Shown piece after piece: positions 36,934 to 46,444 of a DNA stretch of 47,267 bases. Where the stretch lies: contig CAMJCT010000011.1 of assembly GCA_946404215.1 (NCBI GenBank), forward strand, positions 1-47,267, in the 5' to 3' direction. The translations under genes were made by a program, and so were the position numbers. The notes beneath the pieces are model-generated. The model was not told the origin of the DNA. It searched no databases and saw nothing but the letters and a program-made list of their open reading frames with translations. The stretch comes from an uncultured Clostridium sp. (GTDB lineage Bacteria > Bacillota > Clostridia > TANB77 > CAG-508). Within the stretch, counting starts at the first letter, position 1, and each line of letters opens with the position of its first letter.

Positions 36934-39900
36934 TTATTCATTTTCTGTACTTTCTACATTTATATTGTCTTCTCCATTAGTTGACTCTATTTCATCTTTT
37001 TGTATACTTTCACTTACATCCGCCTTTTCTTCCAATTCTTTTTCTGTACTTATATGTATATCTTGATATCTTTGCATACCAGTACCAGCTGGAATCAATT
37101 TACCAATTATAACATTTTCTTTTAAACCAATTAAATCATCAATTTTACCATTAATTGCAGCCTCTGTAAGAACTCTAGTTGTTTCTTGGAATGACGCAGC
37201 AGATAAGAAACTATCTGTTGCAAGTGAAGCTTTTGTAATACCTAACAATACTCTTTTTCCCGTAGCAGGTTGCTTTCCTTCTGCAATAGCTTCATTATTT
37301 CTATCTTCAAAATCATACATATCAACAAGTGAACCTTGGAACATATTTGTATCACCATTGGTTTCAATTCTAACTTTTTTAAGCATTTGTCTTCCAATAA
37401 CTTCAATATGTTTATCATTTATATCAACACCTTGATTTCTATAAACTTTTTGAACTTCTGAAATCAAATATTCATATACTCCTTCTGGTCCTTTTATAGC
37501 CAAAATCTCACTTGGATTTTTTGACCCTTCAATTAAGGCATCTCCAGATTCGATTATCTCTCCATCTTTAACTTTCATTTTTGAACCAAATGGTATAGTA
37601 TATGTTTTAGAATTATCTTTGCTTGTAACAATTACTTCTTTCTTTTTCTTCGTTTCTTTAATTTTAACTTTACCATCTATTTCACTAATAATTGCCAATC
37701 CCTTAGGTTTTCTAGCTTCGAATAACTCTTCAACTCTAGGAAGACCTTGTGTAATATCTGCTACACCTGCAACACCACCAGAGTGAATAGTTCTCATTGT
37801 AAGCTGTGTACCAGGCTCTCCAATAGATTGTGCTGCAATAATTCCAACAGCTTCACCTATTGAAACCAAATCTCTTCTTGCTAATCCCATTCCATAACAT
37901 TTTTGACATACACCATGTTTTGAACGACATCCAAGAACTGAACGAACTTCCAGTCTTTCAATTCCTGCTGCCACTATTTCTTCAGCAATTTTTTCAGAAA
38001 TCATTGTATCTTTATCAACTATTAGTTTTTTAGTTTGAGGATTATATACATCTTCAACACTAAATCTTCCCAATAGTCTTTCTTGCATTTTTTCAATAAC
38101 TTGATTTCCATCTTTTATGTCATAAATTATAATTCCTTCATGTGTTCCACAATCATGTTCTCTAACAATAATATCCTGAGATACATCAACTAATCTTCTT
38201 GTTAAATATCCAGAGTCTGCAGTTCTTAAAGCTGTATCTGAAAGACCCTTACGTGCACCATGTGCAGAAATAAAGTATTCCAACGCATCCAATCCTTCTG
38301 CAAATGAAGATTTTATAGGAATCTCTACTGCTTTACCTGTTGTACTAGCCATAAGTCCACGCATACCTGCAATTTGTCTTAACTGGTTCATATTTCCACG
38401 AGCTCCAGATTTAACCATCATATAAACTGGGTTTAAGTCTTCAAAGTTGTCTTCCATAACAGCACTAACTTTTTTAGTTGTTTCCTCCCAAACTTGGATT
38501 ACTGCTTTATATCTTTCATCATTAGTAATTAAACCTCTTGCATATTGTTTTCTAATATTTTCAACCTTTTCATCCGCTTCTTCTAACAATTGTTTTTTAG
38601 CTTCTGGCACCTTAACATCATCCATAGAATATGTAATACCAGCAAGTGTAGAATATTTAAACCCTAAAGCTTTTATATAATCTATTACTTCTGCAGATTC
38701 AGATAATCCATGGTTTCTTATTACTCTTTCAATTATCTCTCCCATTGATTTTTTCATAACTGGGAAATTAATTTCATATTGGAATGGATCTTCTTGTCTA
38801 TCTATAAATCCTAAATCTTGTGGAATCTCATTATTAAATATAATTCTACCTACACTTGTTTCAATCTTTTTAGATTTTATTTCTTCTCCAATTTTCTTTG
38901 TGATTTTAACATAAATTTTTGCATGTATTGAAACGTCATGATTTTCGAATGCCATAATTGCTTCTTCTGGATCTTTAAAGTATTTTCCTTCACCTTTTTC
39001 TCCATCTAAAACCATAGTTAAATAGTAACTTCCTAAAATCATGTCAAGTCTTGGTACAGCTACTGGCTTACCATCTTGTGGCTTAAGTAAGTTATTTGTT
39101 GAAAGCATTAAATACCTTGATTCGGCTTGAGCTTCTGGTGATAATGGTAAATGCACAGCCATTTGGTCACCATCGAAGTCGGCATTAAAAGCTTCACAAA
39201 CTAATGGATGAAGTTTTATTGCTCTTCCTTCTACTAGTACTGGCTCGAAACTTTGAATACCAAGTCTATGTAGTGTTGGTGCACGGTTAAGCATAACAGG
39301 ATGATCTTTTATAACTTCTTCTAAAATTCCCCATACTTCTGGTCTTAATCTTTCTACCATTCTTTTTGCATTTTTAATATTTTGTGCTATTCCTCTTCCT
39401 ACTAACTCTCTCATTACAAATGGCTTAAATAATTCTACTGCCATTTCTTTTGGAAGTCCACATTGATATATTTTAAGCTCTGGTCCAACAACTATAACAG
39501 AACGACCAGAATAATCAACACGCTTACCAAGTAAGTTTTGACGGAAACGTCCTTGTTTTCCCTTTAACATATCTGACAAAGATTTTAATGGTCTATTTCC
39601 TGCACCTGTTACAGGTCTACCACGTCTTCCATTGTCTATTAAAGCATCTACAGATTCTTGTAGCATTCTTTTTTCGTTTCTTACAATTATTTCTGGAGCA
39701 CCAAGTTCTAATAATCTCTTTAAACGATTATTTCTGTTTATAACCCTTCTATATAAGTCATTTAAATCTGATGTTGCAAATCTACCACCATCTAATTGAA
39801 CCATTGGTCTTAACTCTGGTGGAATTACTGGAACAACTTGCATTACCATCCACTCTGGTCTATTTCCTGAAATCCTAAATGCCTCTACAGTATCTAATCT

Positions 39901-40527
39901 TTTAATTAATTTAACCTTTTTTTGTTCACTGGTGCTTTCAAGCTCTTTCTTTATTTGACTAGATAATTTATCTAAATCAATTTCCTCTAGCAATTCTCTT
40001 AAAGCTTCTGCTCCCATTCTTGCTTTAAAAGAGCCTCTTCCATATTTTTCTTCTGCTTCATGGTATTCTTTTTCATTTAAAACCTGACATTTTTCAAGTC
40101 CAGATGTTCCTTTATCTACTACTACATAAGAAGCAAAATAAATTATTTTTTCTAAGTTTCTTGGTGAGATATCTAGCATTAAAGCTATTCTGCTTGGAAT
40201 TCCTTTGAAATACCAAATATGTGCTACTGGTGCAGCAAGTTCAATATGTCCCATTCTTTCACGTCTAACTTTAGATTTTGTAACTTCAACTCCACAACGG
40301 TCACATACTATTCCTTTATATCTCACTCTTTTATATTTACCACAATGACACTCCCAGTCTTTTGTTGGTCCAAATATTCTTTCACAGAATAAACCATCTC
40401 TTTCTGGCTTTAATGTTCTGTAGTTAATTGTCTCTGGCTTTTTTACCTCGCCTTTTGACCATTCCCTTATTTTTTCATCTGATGCAACACCTATTTTTAA
40501 TTTATTAAAAATATCTAATTCGTCCAC
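36934..40527 (-). CDS. rpoC: RNA polymerase beta' subunit
   Basis: The 1197-residue catalytic beta' subunit. The N-terminal zinc ribbon reads [20 protein letters not shown]. The Mg-binding active-site loop is [16 protein letters not shown]. Rudder, bridge-helix and trigger-loop blocks appear in order ([45 protein letters not shown]). A second zinc cluster is [13 protein letters not shown]. The end is a Glu/Asn-rich tail. It follows rpoB by 137 bp in one operon. The str cluster is not next to it but 22 kb away (see findings). Confidence 0.98.
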   Translation of the reverse strand: MDELDIFNKLKIGVASDEKIREWSKGEVKKPETINYRTLKPERDGLFCERIFGPTKDWECHCGKYKRVRYKGIVCDRCGVEVTKSKVRRERMGHIELAAPVAHIWYFKGIPSRIALMLDISPRNLEKIIYFASYVVVDKGTSGLEKCQVLNEKEYHEAEEKYGRGSFKARMGAEALRELLEEIDLDKLSSQIKKELESTSEQKKVKLIKRLDTVEAFRISGNRPEWMVMQVVPVIPPELRPMVQLDGGRFATSDLNDLYRRVINRNNRLKRLLELGAPEIIVRNEKRMLQESVDALIDNGRRGRPVTGAGNRPLKSLSDMLKGKQGRFRQNLLGKRVDYSGRSVIVVGPELKIYQCGLPKEMAVELFKPFVMRELVGRGIAQNIKNAKRMVERLRPEVWGILEEVIKDHPVMLNRAPTLHRLGIQSFEPVLVEGRAIKLHPLVCEAFNADFDGDQMAVHLPLSPEAQAESRYLMLSTNNLLKPQDGKPVAVPRLDMILGSYYLTMVLDGEKGEGKYFKDPEEAIMAFENHDVSIHAKIYVKITKKIGEEIKSKKIETSVGRIIFNNEIPQDLGFIDRQEDPFQYEINFPVMKKSMGEIIERVIRNHGLSESAEVIDYIKALGFKYSTLAGITYSMDDVKVPEAKKQLLEEADEKVENIRKQYARGLITNDERYKAVIQVWEETTKKVSAVMEDNFEDLNPVYMMVKSGARGNMNQLRQIAGMRGLMASTTGKAVEIPIKSSFAEGLDALEYFISAHGARKGLSDTALRTADSGYLTRRLVDVSQDIIVREHDCGTHEGIIIYDIKDGNQVIEKMQERLLGRFSVEDVYNPQTKKLIVDKDTMISEKIAEEIVAAGIERLEVRSVLGCRSKHGVCQKCYGMGLARRDLVSIGEAVGIIAAQSIGEPGTQLTMRTIHSGGVAGVADITQGLPRVEELFEARKPKGLAIISEIDGKVKIKETKKKKEVIVTSKDNSKTYTIPFGSKMKVKDGEIIESGDALIEGSKNPSEILAIKGPEGVYEYLISEVQKVYRNQGVDINDKHIEVIGRQMLKKVRIETNGDTNMFQGSLVDMYDFEDRNNEAIAEGKQPATGKRVLLGITKASLATDSFLSAASFQETTRVLTEAAINGKIDDLIGLKENVIIGKLIPAGTGMQRYQDIHISTEKELEEKADVSESIQKDEIESTNGEDNINVESTENE

Positions 40528-40664
40528 TATTTTTCCCCCTAGACTTTATTAATATTTTTCTTGACTTAAACCTTAAAGCAATACTATCCTCTGCTCTTGC
40601 AATTCCCTCCTGTCGATTGCTCTATGGTTTTAAATCTATTAAATTAATTTAATTATTTTTAAAC

Positions 40665-43600
40665 CTATTCGATAATGTCTTCATCATTATCAATATTATC
40701 ATTAGCCAAATCATTATCAAATAACAACTCATCGCCCTCTTCATCTAATTCTTCAAATAGCTCATTATCTGATTCTAAATCACTATTATTTTCTAATAGC
40801 ACATCATCTTCCATTTCTTCTTCATATCCGTCTAAATCTTCGTCTTGTACAACTTGCTCTTCAGATAATAATTTCTTTTCTTGTTCTGGGTCGTATTCTA
40901 TACCTTCTTCAATGTTTTCTTTTAATTCAAGTTCTTCATTATCTTCTGAATATAGACGAACATCTAATCCAAGAGATTGTAATTCTTTAACTAAAACCTT
41001 AAAGCTTTCTGGAACTCCTGGTTCTGGCACATTTTCGCCTTTAACTATTGCTTCATATGTTTTTACTCTTCCTACAACATCATCAGATTTAACTGTTAAC
41101 ATTTCTTGAAGTGTATATGCAGCACCATAAGCTTCTAGCGCCCAAACTTCCATCTCTCCAAAACGTTGTCCACCAAATTGTGCTTTACCTCCTAAAGGTT
41201 GTTGAGTAACAAGTGAGTATGGTCCAGTTGAACGAGCATGTATTTTATCATCTACTAAATGGTGTAATTTTAACATATACATTACACCAACTGTAATTGG
41301 CTTATCAAATGGATCTCCTGTTCTTCCATCATATAAAATTGTTTTTCCATCTTTACTCATTCCTGCCTGTGCTAGTAATTCTTCAACATCTGCTTGAGTA
41401 GCTCCATCAAATACTGGTGTAGATACTTTCCAACCTAATGCTTTTGCGGCTCCACCTAAGTGAACTTCTAAAACTTGACCTAGGTTCATACGAGAAGGAA
41501 CTCCTAGTGGATTAAGTAAAATGTCTATTGGAGTACCATCTGGCATAAATGGCATATCCTCTTCAGGCAATACTCTTGAAATAACACCTTTGTTACCATG
41601 ACGACCAGCCATTTTATCTCCAACTGATATTTTTCTTTTAGTTGCTATGTAACATCTAATAATTTGGTTTACTCCAGGTCCTAATTCATCTGAATTATCT
41701 CTAGTAAAGATTTTTACATCAACAATTGTTCCTGCCTCTCCATGAGGTACTCTTAAAGATGTATCTCTTACTTCTCTTGCTTTTTCACCAAATATAGCTC
41801 TTAAAAGTCTTTCTTCAGCTGTTAACTCTGTTTCTCCCTTTGGAGTAACTTTACCTACTAAAATATCTCCTGGTCTAACTTCCGCACCAATTCTTATTAT
41901 TCCGTTTTCGTCCAAATCTTTTAAAGAATCATCACCAACATTTGGTATATCACGTGTAATCTCTTCTGCTCCAAGTTTTGTATCACGACATTCGCAATCA
42001 TATTCTTCTATATGTATTGATGTAAACACATCTTCTTTAACTAGTCTTTCATTTAACAAAATAGCGTCTTCATAGTTATAACCTTCCCAGGTTGAGAAAG
42101 CAACTAATACATTTTTACCTAAAGCCATTTCTCCGTTACTTGTTGATGGTCCATCTGCTATGCTATCTCCTTTTTTTACAATTTCACCTTTTTTTACAAT
42201 TGGTTTCTGGTTTATACATGTACCACCATTTGTTCTTTTAAATTTACGAAGTTTATGAGTAATTTTCTTACCATTATTATATTTTACTGTTATAGAGTCA
42301 CCTGTTACTTTTTCAACAACACCGTCATCTTGAGCTAATACTAATATTCCAGAATCTTTAGCAGCTCTATATTCAATTCCTGTTCCAACTATTGGGCTTT
42401 CTGTAATCATAAGTGGAACAGCTTGACGTTGCATGTTTGCACCCATTAACGCTCTTTTTGCATCATCGTGCTCTAAAAATGGTATCATAGCTGCAGCAAT
42501 TGAAACCAATTGTTTTGGCGAAACATCTACATATTGAACTCTATCTCTATCTACTTCAATTACTTCGTTTTTAAATCTAACTCTAACTCGTTTGTTTTCA
42601 AGTCTTCCATTTTTGTCAACTGGTTCAGATGCTTGAGCAATTATGTAATTATCTTCTACATCTGCACTCATGTATTCAACAATATCTGTTAATTTGTGAG
42701 TTTCTGGGTCTATTTTACGATATGGTGTTTCAATAAAACCATATTCATTAATATTTGCGAATGATGAAAGTGCTGAAATTAATCCTATGTTTGGTCCTTC
42801 TGGAGATTCTATTGGACACAATCTACCATAGTGTGTATAGTGAACGTCACGAACCTCAAACCCAGCTCTTTCTCTTGTTAAACCTCCAGGTCCTAACGCT
42901 GAAATTCTTCTTTTATGTGTTAACTCAGAAAGAGGATTTGTTTGATCCATAAATTGTGACAATTGTGAACTTCCAAAGAATTCTCGAATTGCTGATGTTA
43001 TTGGCTTAGTGTTTATTAATGTTTGTGGTGTAACAACATCTAAATCTTGAATTGTCATTCTTTCACGAACAACTCTTTCTAATCTTGTTAAACCAATTCT
43101 AAATTGATTTTGTAATAGCTCCCCAACTTGACGAATTCTACGGTTTGACAAATGGTCGATATCATCTGGTTTTCCTAATCCATGTGAAAGATTTAATAAA
43201 TAGTTAATTGATGCAATCATATCTTCTGTTGTTATATGTTTTGGAACTAATTCATCATATCTTTCTTGCAAAGCTTTAACCAAATCTTTTTCTTCTGTAT
43301 TGTCTATAATACTTTTTAAAACATTATAATTAACTAGTTCTTTAAAATGTAACTTACTTAAATCTACTGTTGGTAAAACTTTATGAATATTAACTGTTGA
43401 GTTACCAATAATTCTAACTTTTCTTTCTCCAAGCATTATATCTACAATATTTATTCCTGAATTTTGAATATTCTCTGATGCTTCTTCAGAAATAATTTCT
43501 CCTGCTTGTACAAGTACTTCTCCTGTTTCGCTGTCTATAATATCCTCTGCTGCTATTTGGCCTTTTATTCTTGTTGCCAACGCAAGTTTTTGGTTGAATT

Positions 43601-44423
43601 TATATCTACCAACTTTTGCCAAGTCATATCTCTTATTATCATAGAATAAGCCATTAAACAAATTTCTTGCAGCATCTGCTGTTGGAAGCTCTCCAGGTCT
43701 TAGCTTTTTATATATTTCTATTAACGCTTCATCTTGATCTTTAATTGTATCTTTTGAAATTGTAGCTAAAAGCATTTCCTCATCACCAAATAATCCCCTT
43801 ATTTGGTCATCTGAAATTACACCTATTGCTCTTAACAATGTTGTTACAGGAACTTTTCTTGTTCTATCTACACGAACCCAAAAAATATCGTTTCCGTCTG
43901 TTTCGTACTCTAGCCAAGCACCACGAAGTGGCATTACAGTTGATGTATATGTTTTCTTTCCTGTTTTTGTATCAAATTCTTCTGCATAATAGCATCCAGG
44001 ACTACGAACTAACTGACTTACTACAACTCTTTCAGCTCCATTAATTACAAATGTACCACTATCTGTCATTAAAGGAAAATCTCCCAAGTAGATTTCTTGC
44101 TCTTTAATTTCACCTGTTTCACGATTAATTAATCTTACTTTTACATGTAATCTTGTTGAATATGTAGCATCTCTTTCTTTAGCTTCTTCTACTGTATATT
44201 TAGTTTTTTCTTCCATGTAATAATCGAAAAATTCAAGAACTAAATTTCCAGAATAATCTTCAATTGGTGAAATATCCTTTAATACTTCTCCTAATCCTTC
44301 TTCTACAAACCAATCATAAGAATCTTTCTGAACTTTAATTAGGTTTGGCATTTCAATATGGTCACCAACTTTTGCGAAATTTTTACGAGATACTTTCTCG
44401 TAATTAACTTCTTTAATTTTCAA
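40665..44423 (-). CDS. rpoB: RNA polymerase beta subunit
   Basis: The 1252-residue beta subunit, with the rifampicin-pocket region ([42 protein letters not shown]) intact. The wild-type pocket residues suggest rifampicin sensitivity. Further landmarks are [27 protein letters not shown] and the C-terminal [16 protein letters not shown], followed by a long acidic tail (about 115 residues, mostly Glu/Asp). The start at TTG 44423 was chosen because GAGGAG lies nine bases upstream; the frame's GTG at 44432 overlaps it. A long structured leader and its own promoter (44749-44778) precede it. Confidence 0.97.
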   Translation of the reverse strand: MKIKEVNYEKVSRKNFAKVGDHIEMPNLIKVQKDSYDWFVEEGLGEVLKDISPIEDYSGNLVLEFFDYYMEEKTKYTVEEAKERDATYSTRLHVKVRLINRETGEIKEQEIYLGDFPLMTDSGTFVINGAERVVVSQLVRSPGCYYAEEFDTKTGKKTYTSTVMPLRGAWLEYETDGNDIFWVRVDRTRKVPVTTLLRAIGVISDDQIRGLFGDEEMLLATISKDTIKDQDEALIEIYKKLRPGELPTADAARNLFNGLFYDNKRYDLAKVGRYKFNQKLALATRIKGQIAAEDIIDSETGEVLVQAGEIISEEASENIQNSGINIVDIMLGERKVRIIGNSTVNIHKVLPTVDLSKLHFKELVNYNVLKSIIDNTEEKDLVKALQERYDELVPKHITTEDMIASINYLLNLSHGLGKPDDIDHLSNRRIRQVGELLQNQFRIGLTRLERVVRERMTIQDLDVVTPQTLINTKPITSAIREFFGSSQLSQFMDQTNPLSELTHKRRISALGPGGLTRERAGFEVRDVHYTHYGRLCPIESPEGPNIGLISALSSFANINEYGFIETPYRKIDPETHKLTDIVEYMSADVEDNYIIAQASEPVDKNGRLENKRVRVRFKNEVIEVDRDRVQYVDVSPKQLVSIAAAMIPFLEHDDAKRALMGANMQRQAVPLMITESPIVGTGIEYRAAKDSGILVLAQDDGVVEKVTGDSITVKYNNGKKITHKLRKFKRTNGGTCINQKPIVKKGEIVKKGDSIADGPSTSNGEMALGKNVLVAFSTWEGYNYEDAILLNERLVKEDVFTSIHIEEYDCECRDTKLGAEEITRDIPNVGDDSLKDLDENGIIRIGAEVRPGDILVGKVTPKGETELTAEERLLRAIFGEKAREVRDTSLRVPHGEAGTIVDVKIFTRDNSDELGPGVNQIIRCYIATKRKISVGDKMAGRHGNKGVISRVLPEEDMPFMPDGTPIDILLNPLGVPSRMNLGQVLEVHLGGAAKALGWKVSTPVFDGATQADVEELLAQAGMSKDGKTILYDGRTGDPFDKPITVGVMYMLKLHHLVDDKIHARSTGPYSLVTQQPLGGKAQFGGQRFGEMEVWALEAYGAAYTLQEMLTVKSDDVVGRVKTYEAIVKGENVPEPGVPESFKVLVKELQSLGLDVRLYSEDNEELELKENIEEGIEYDPEQEKKLLSEEQVVQDEDLDGYEEEMEDDVLLENNSDLESDNELFEELDEEGDELLFDNDLANDNIDNDEDIIE

Positions 44424-44612
44424 AAAAATCACTCCTCGATAAAAATATTAAGCAGATTTTATTTTATAAAAGAAGTCCTTCTCAAATATCAATTTGCGTA
44501 AGGTTTTAGCATTTTTATTTGTCTGCTTTTACAAACTAAAATACGATAAACCGCTCCTTGTATTTGATTCCTCTTCTTTTATTTAAAACTAAGATTATAA
44601 AACAGCAATAAA

Positions 44613-44650
44613 AGAGCTGTTGAAAAACTCGAGTTTTTCAACTGGCTCTA
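44613..44650 (-). terminator. Attenuator-like hairpin in the rpoB leader
   Basis: A perfect 24-bp palindrome (44619-44642, GTTGAAAAACTC and its complement) is extended by an AGAGC/GCTCT outer stem and followed on the minus strand by TTTTATT. It lies about 95 bases after the rpoB start site and 190 bases before the start codon. It would stop transcription unless prevented, so it looks like an attenuator for rpoBC. The regulator is unknown. The 5' leader (44742-44424, about 320 bases) has no other gene that I can see. Confidence 0.55.
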
Positions 44651-44748
44651 GGTTTCTATTAAATTATGCTTTCTTCTATTCTTTTTATTTTAACCACCCT
44701 TATTTTTCTCTTTCTTAGGTTAAAATTCATTTATAGCAAATTTATATT

Positions 44749-44778
44749 ATAATACCATATTTTTCTTACGGATGTCAA
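44749..44778 (-). promoter_or_regulatory. rpoB promoter
   Basis: On the minus strand TTGACA (44778-44773), 18-bp spacer ending TGG, TATTAT (44754-44749). TATAAT is also present three bases further on. Transcription should start near 44742. Confidence 0.65.
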
Positions 44779-44798
44779 TAGTTTTAAGGATTTTATAT

Positions 44799-44832
44799 AA
44801 AAAAAGCCCCTATACATATATTGCATAAAGGC
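44799..44832 (-). terminator. Terminator of the candidate small RNA
   Basis: Eleven paired positions (44806-44816 with 44822-44832, three G:U) enclose a five-base loop and are followed on the minus strand by seven T residues. Confidence 0.7.
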
Positions 44833-44917
44833 GGGGACCGCGGACCTTTTGGCAGATACATACTACCAATCCTTTCATTTTTATTTTCCCCTTCATACAT
44901 CGGAATTGACCTCCGAC
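44800..44917 (-). ncRNA. Candidate 115-nt small RNA or small-peptide gene
   Basis: It is a complete transcription unit: a TTGAAA-N17-TAAAAT promoter (44924-44952), a start near 44917, and a strong terminator at 44799-44832 (11-bp stem GCCTTTATGCA/TGTATAGGGGC with GU pairs, then seven U). The 5' end has a TCGGA/TCCGA hairpin. A 22-codon open frame starts MKGLVVCICQ behind AAGGGG, so it could be a small peptide gene. The middle overlaps a degenerate REP-like unit (44831-44854). It lies just upstream of the rpoB promoter on the same strand and is terminated before it. The class is unknown to me. Confidence 0.5.
44831..44854 (-). repeat. Degenerate REP-like unit
   Basis: The plus strand reads GCGGGGACCGCGGACCTTTTGGCA, which shares GGGGAC, GGACCTTTTGGCA and the general order of the 48-bp repeats at 30403-30450 and 31585-31632. 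It is degraded. Confidence 0.4.
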
Positions 44918-44923
44918 ATCTTT

Positions 44924-44952
44924 ATTTTAGCATATTTTACCTTTATTTTCAA
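44924..44952 (-). promoter_or_regulatory. Promoter of the candidate small RNA
   Basis: On the minus strand TTGAAA (44952-44947), 17-bp spacer, TAAAAT (44929-44924). Confidence 0.55.
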
Positions 44953-44989
44953 CATAACGTCATGATATTAACTCAATAGCTGTGACAAA

Positions 44990-45087
44990 GTTACTGGTCA
45001 ACCTATCGTTATTTTAATGTTCGCGCCAGTAATTATATATATAATCACTAAGGCAGGACAGATATAATTTCAAGGCTGACTAGTAAC
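44990..45087. mobile_element. MITE copy 4, 98 bp
   Basis: Inverted ends GTTACTGGTCAACC (44990-45003) and GGCTGACTAGTAAC (45074-45087). The body is nearly identical to copy 1 (66-165). The flanking octamers GTGACAAA (44982-44989) and GTTACAAA (45088-45095) match at seven of eight positions, consistent with an 8-bp target duplication. It lies just upstream of the promoter at 45126. Confidence 0.85.
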
Positions 45088-45125
45088 GTTACAAATCCGT
45101 GCAAGTGATTAGTTATAAAAAAATC

Positions 45126-45155
45126 TTGACAAAAAAATACATTATATATTAAAAT
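45126..45155 (+). promoter_or_regulatory. Promoter of the small export-family gene
   Basis: TTGACA (45126-45131), 18-bp spacer, TAAAAT (45150-45155). AATACATT and AATGTATT (45136-45167) flank the -10 as an inverted repeat and could act as an operator. Confidence 0.6.
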
Positions 45156-45197
45156 CTAAAATGTATTTTTTATTTAGAAAGAAGGGGTTTAATAATT

Positions 45198-45698
45198 ATG
45201 GAAAATTTACCTATATTTATAAAATACATATTAACAGCAATTGTAGGAATGATACCTGTAATAGAATTAAGGGGTGCAATACCAATTGGTGTATTTACAT
45301 TTAATTTAAATTACATAGAATCTTTTATATGTAGCTTCATTGGGAATATTATTCCTGTATACTTTATTGTAAAATATATTAGACCTTTATTTGATTTTTT
45401 TGGAAGGTGGAAACCTTTTAAAATTATTATAGATTGGGCTTCCGAAAAAGCCACAAAGAAAATTGAAGAAAATACAAGGCTTCAAAACTTTGCAGCTCTA
45501 GGAATATTCCTTTTTGTTGCAATTCCTCTTCCAGGAACTGGAGCATGGATTGGTTCTTTAATAGCAAACTTTTTGGACTTACCACCTAAAAAGGCAATCC
45601 CTCCAATTGTTTTAGGCGTAATAACTGCAGGTATTATAGTTCTTGCTATAACAGCAGCTGCCAATGGAGGAATTCAATATTTGTTACAGAGAAATTAA
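45198..45698 (+). CDS. Small multidrug-export-family membrane protein (COG2426-type)
   Basis: A 166-residue integral membrane protein with four or so helices. IPVIELRGAIPIGVF near residue 20 and FLFVAIPLPGTGAWIGSLIANFL near residue 105 are the two signature blocks of the COG2426 family, often annotated as putative small multidrug export proteins. The amphipathic loop IIIDWASEKATKKIEENTR sits between them. Transport is not established for this family, so the name is by homology only. AGAAAGAAGGGG precedes the ATG. It is monocistronic and converges on the cohesin-like gene. Confidence 0.9.
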   Translation: MENLPIFIKYILTAIVGMIPVIELRGAIPIGVFTFNLNYIESFICSFIGNIIPVYFIVKYIRPLFDFFGRWKPFKIIIDWASEKATKKIEENTRLQNFAALGIFLFVAIPLPGTGAWIGSLIANFLDLPPKKAIPPIVLGVITAGIIVLAITAAANGGIQYLLQRN

Positions 45699-45704
45699 AA
45701 ATTA

Positions 45705-46400
45705 TTATATATCTTTCATATCTCTATATTTTTTAAAGAATACAATAGCTATTACAATAGTTCCAATTGTTGCCAAAAATATTACTATGTAATTTGTCCC
45801 TGTTTTTGGTAACACCTTTATTGTTGACGTTGTATTCTCTTTTTTTGCATTATTTTCATTAACAATTGTTTGGGGCTCTTTTTCATCTTCTGTTTCAGTT
45901 GGTGTAACTGGTTCATCAGTTTCTGTTGGAATTATTGGTGTAGTTTCCTCAATATTTAACGTTTTCACTAATTTATCCAATTTATATTGTATATTGTTTA
46001 TGTCAGTAATATCTATATTATCTGTACTTATCTCTAATGTTTCTCCTTGTACATTTTCATTAACCTTAAATGTCCATTTACATGCATCTAAACTCGTAAA
46101 TTTCTCATTAGAATTACTTAATAGTTCTATTTTATTCAATCCATAATCCACCCAGTTATTATTAATCCATTTGTTTTGTAATGTTAATTTACTATCATCA
46201 TAATTAAGTTTTGTACTAATAAAACTCAAACCAGCACTGCAATTTGCCCTTAAAGTTACTGTAAAAACATCTCCTGATTTCAGTGTTTCCTTATCTAAAA
46301 CTAATTCAGCAGTTGCAGTTGAATCAGCTGCCATAACCATTGAAACATTAATTAGACTAAAAAGTGCAATAGTAATTATCATCTTTACAAATTTTTTCAT
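45705..46400 (-). CDS. Cell-wall-anchored cohesin-domain protein (LPXTG)
   Basis: A 231-residue secreted protein. A signal peptide covers residues 1-24 (MKKFVKMIITIALFSL...MVMA). Residues about 28-150 resemble a cohesin/carbohydrate-binding beta-sandwich: the opening LVLDKETLKSGDVFTVTL and the STKLNYDDSKL block match the GDtvtVpv and LsYDp signatures. A Thr/Pro/Glu linker (151-190) follows. Residues 197-201 are the sortase motif LPKTG, followed by a membrane helix and KKYRDMKD tail. It lies 44 bp downstream of a dockerin protein in the same operon, so the two probably form an anchored complex. Cohesin assignment is by fold pattern, not proven. Confidence 0.8.
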   Translation of the reverse strand: MKKFVKMIITIALFSLINVSMVMAADSTATAELVLDKETLKSGDVFTVTLRANCSAGLSFISTKLNYDDSKLTLQNKWINNNWVDYGLNKIELLSNSNEKFTSLDACKWTFKVNENVQGETLEISTDNIDITDINNIQYKLDKLVKTLNIEETTPIIPTETDEPVTPTETEDEKEPQTIVNENNAKKENTTSTIKVLPKTGTNYIVIFLATIGTIVIAIVFFKKYRDMKDI

Positions 46401-46444
46401 TTTAAAAATCGGTCCTTTCTTAACTTTTTTAATATTTTGTTTTT

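Noticed and set aside
40675..41109. Plus-strand Ser-rich 144-codon frame
   Set aside because: It mirrors the acidic tail of RpoB (GAA/GAT codons) and has no ribosome binding site.
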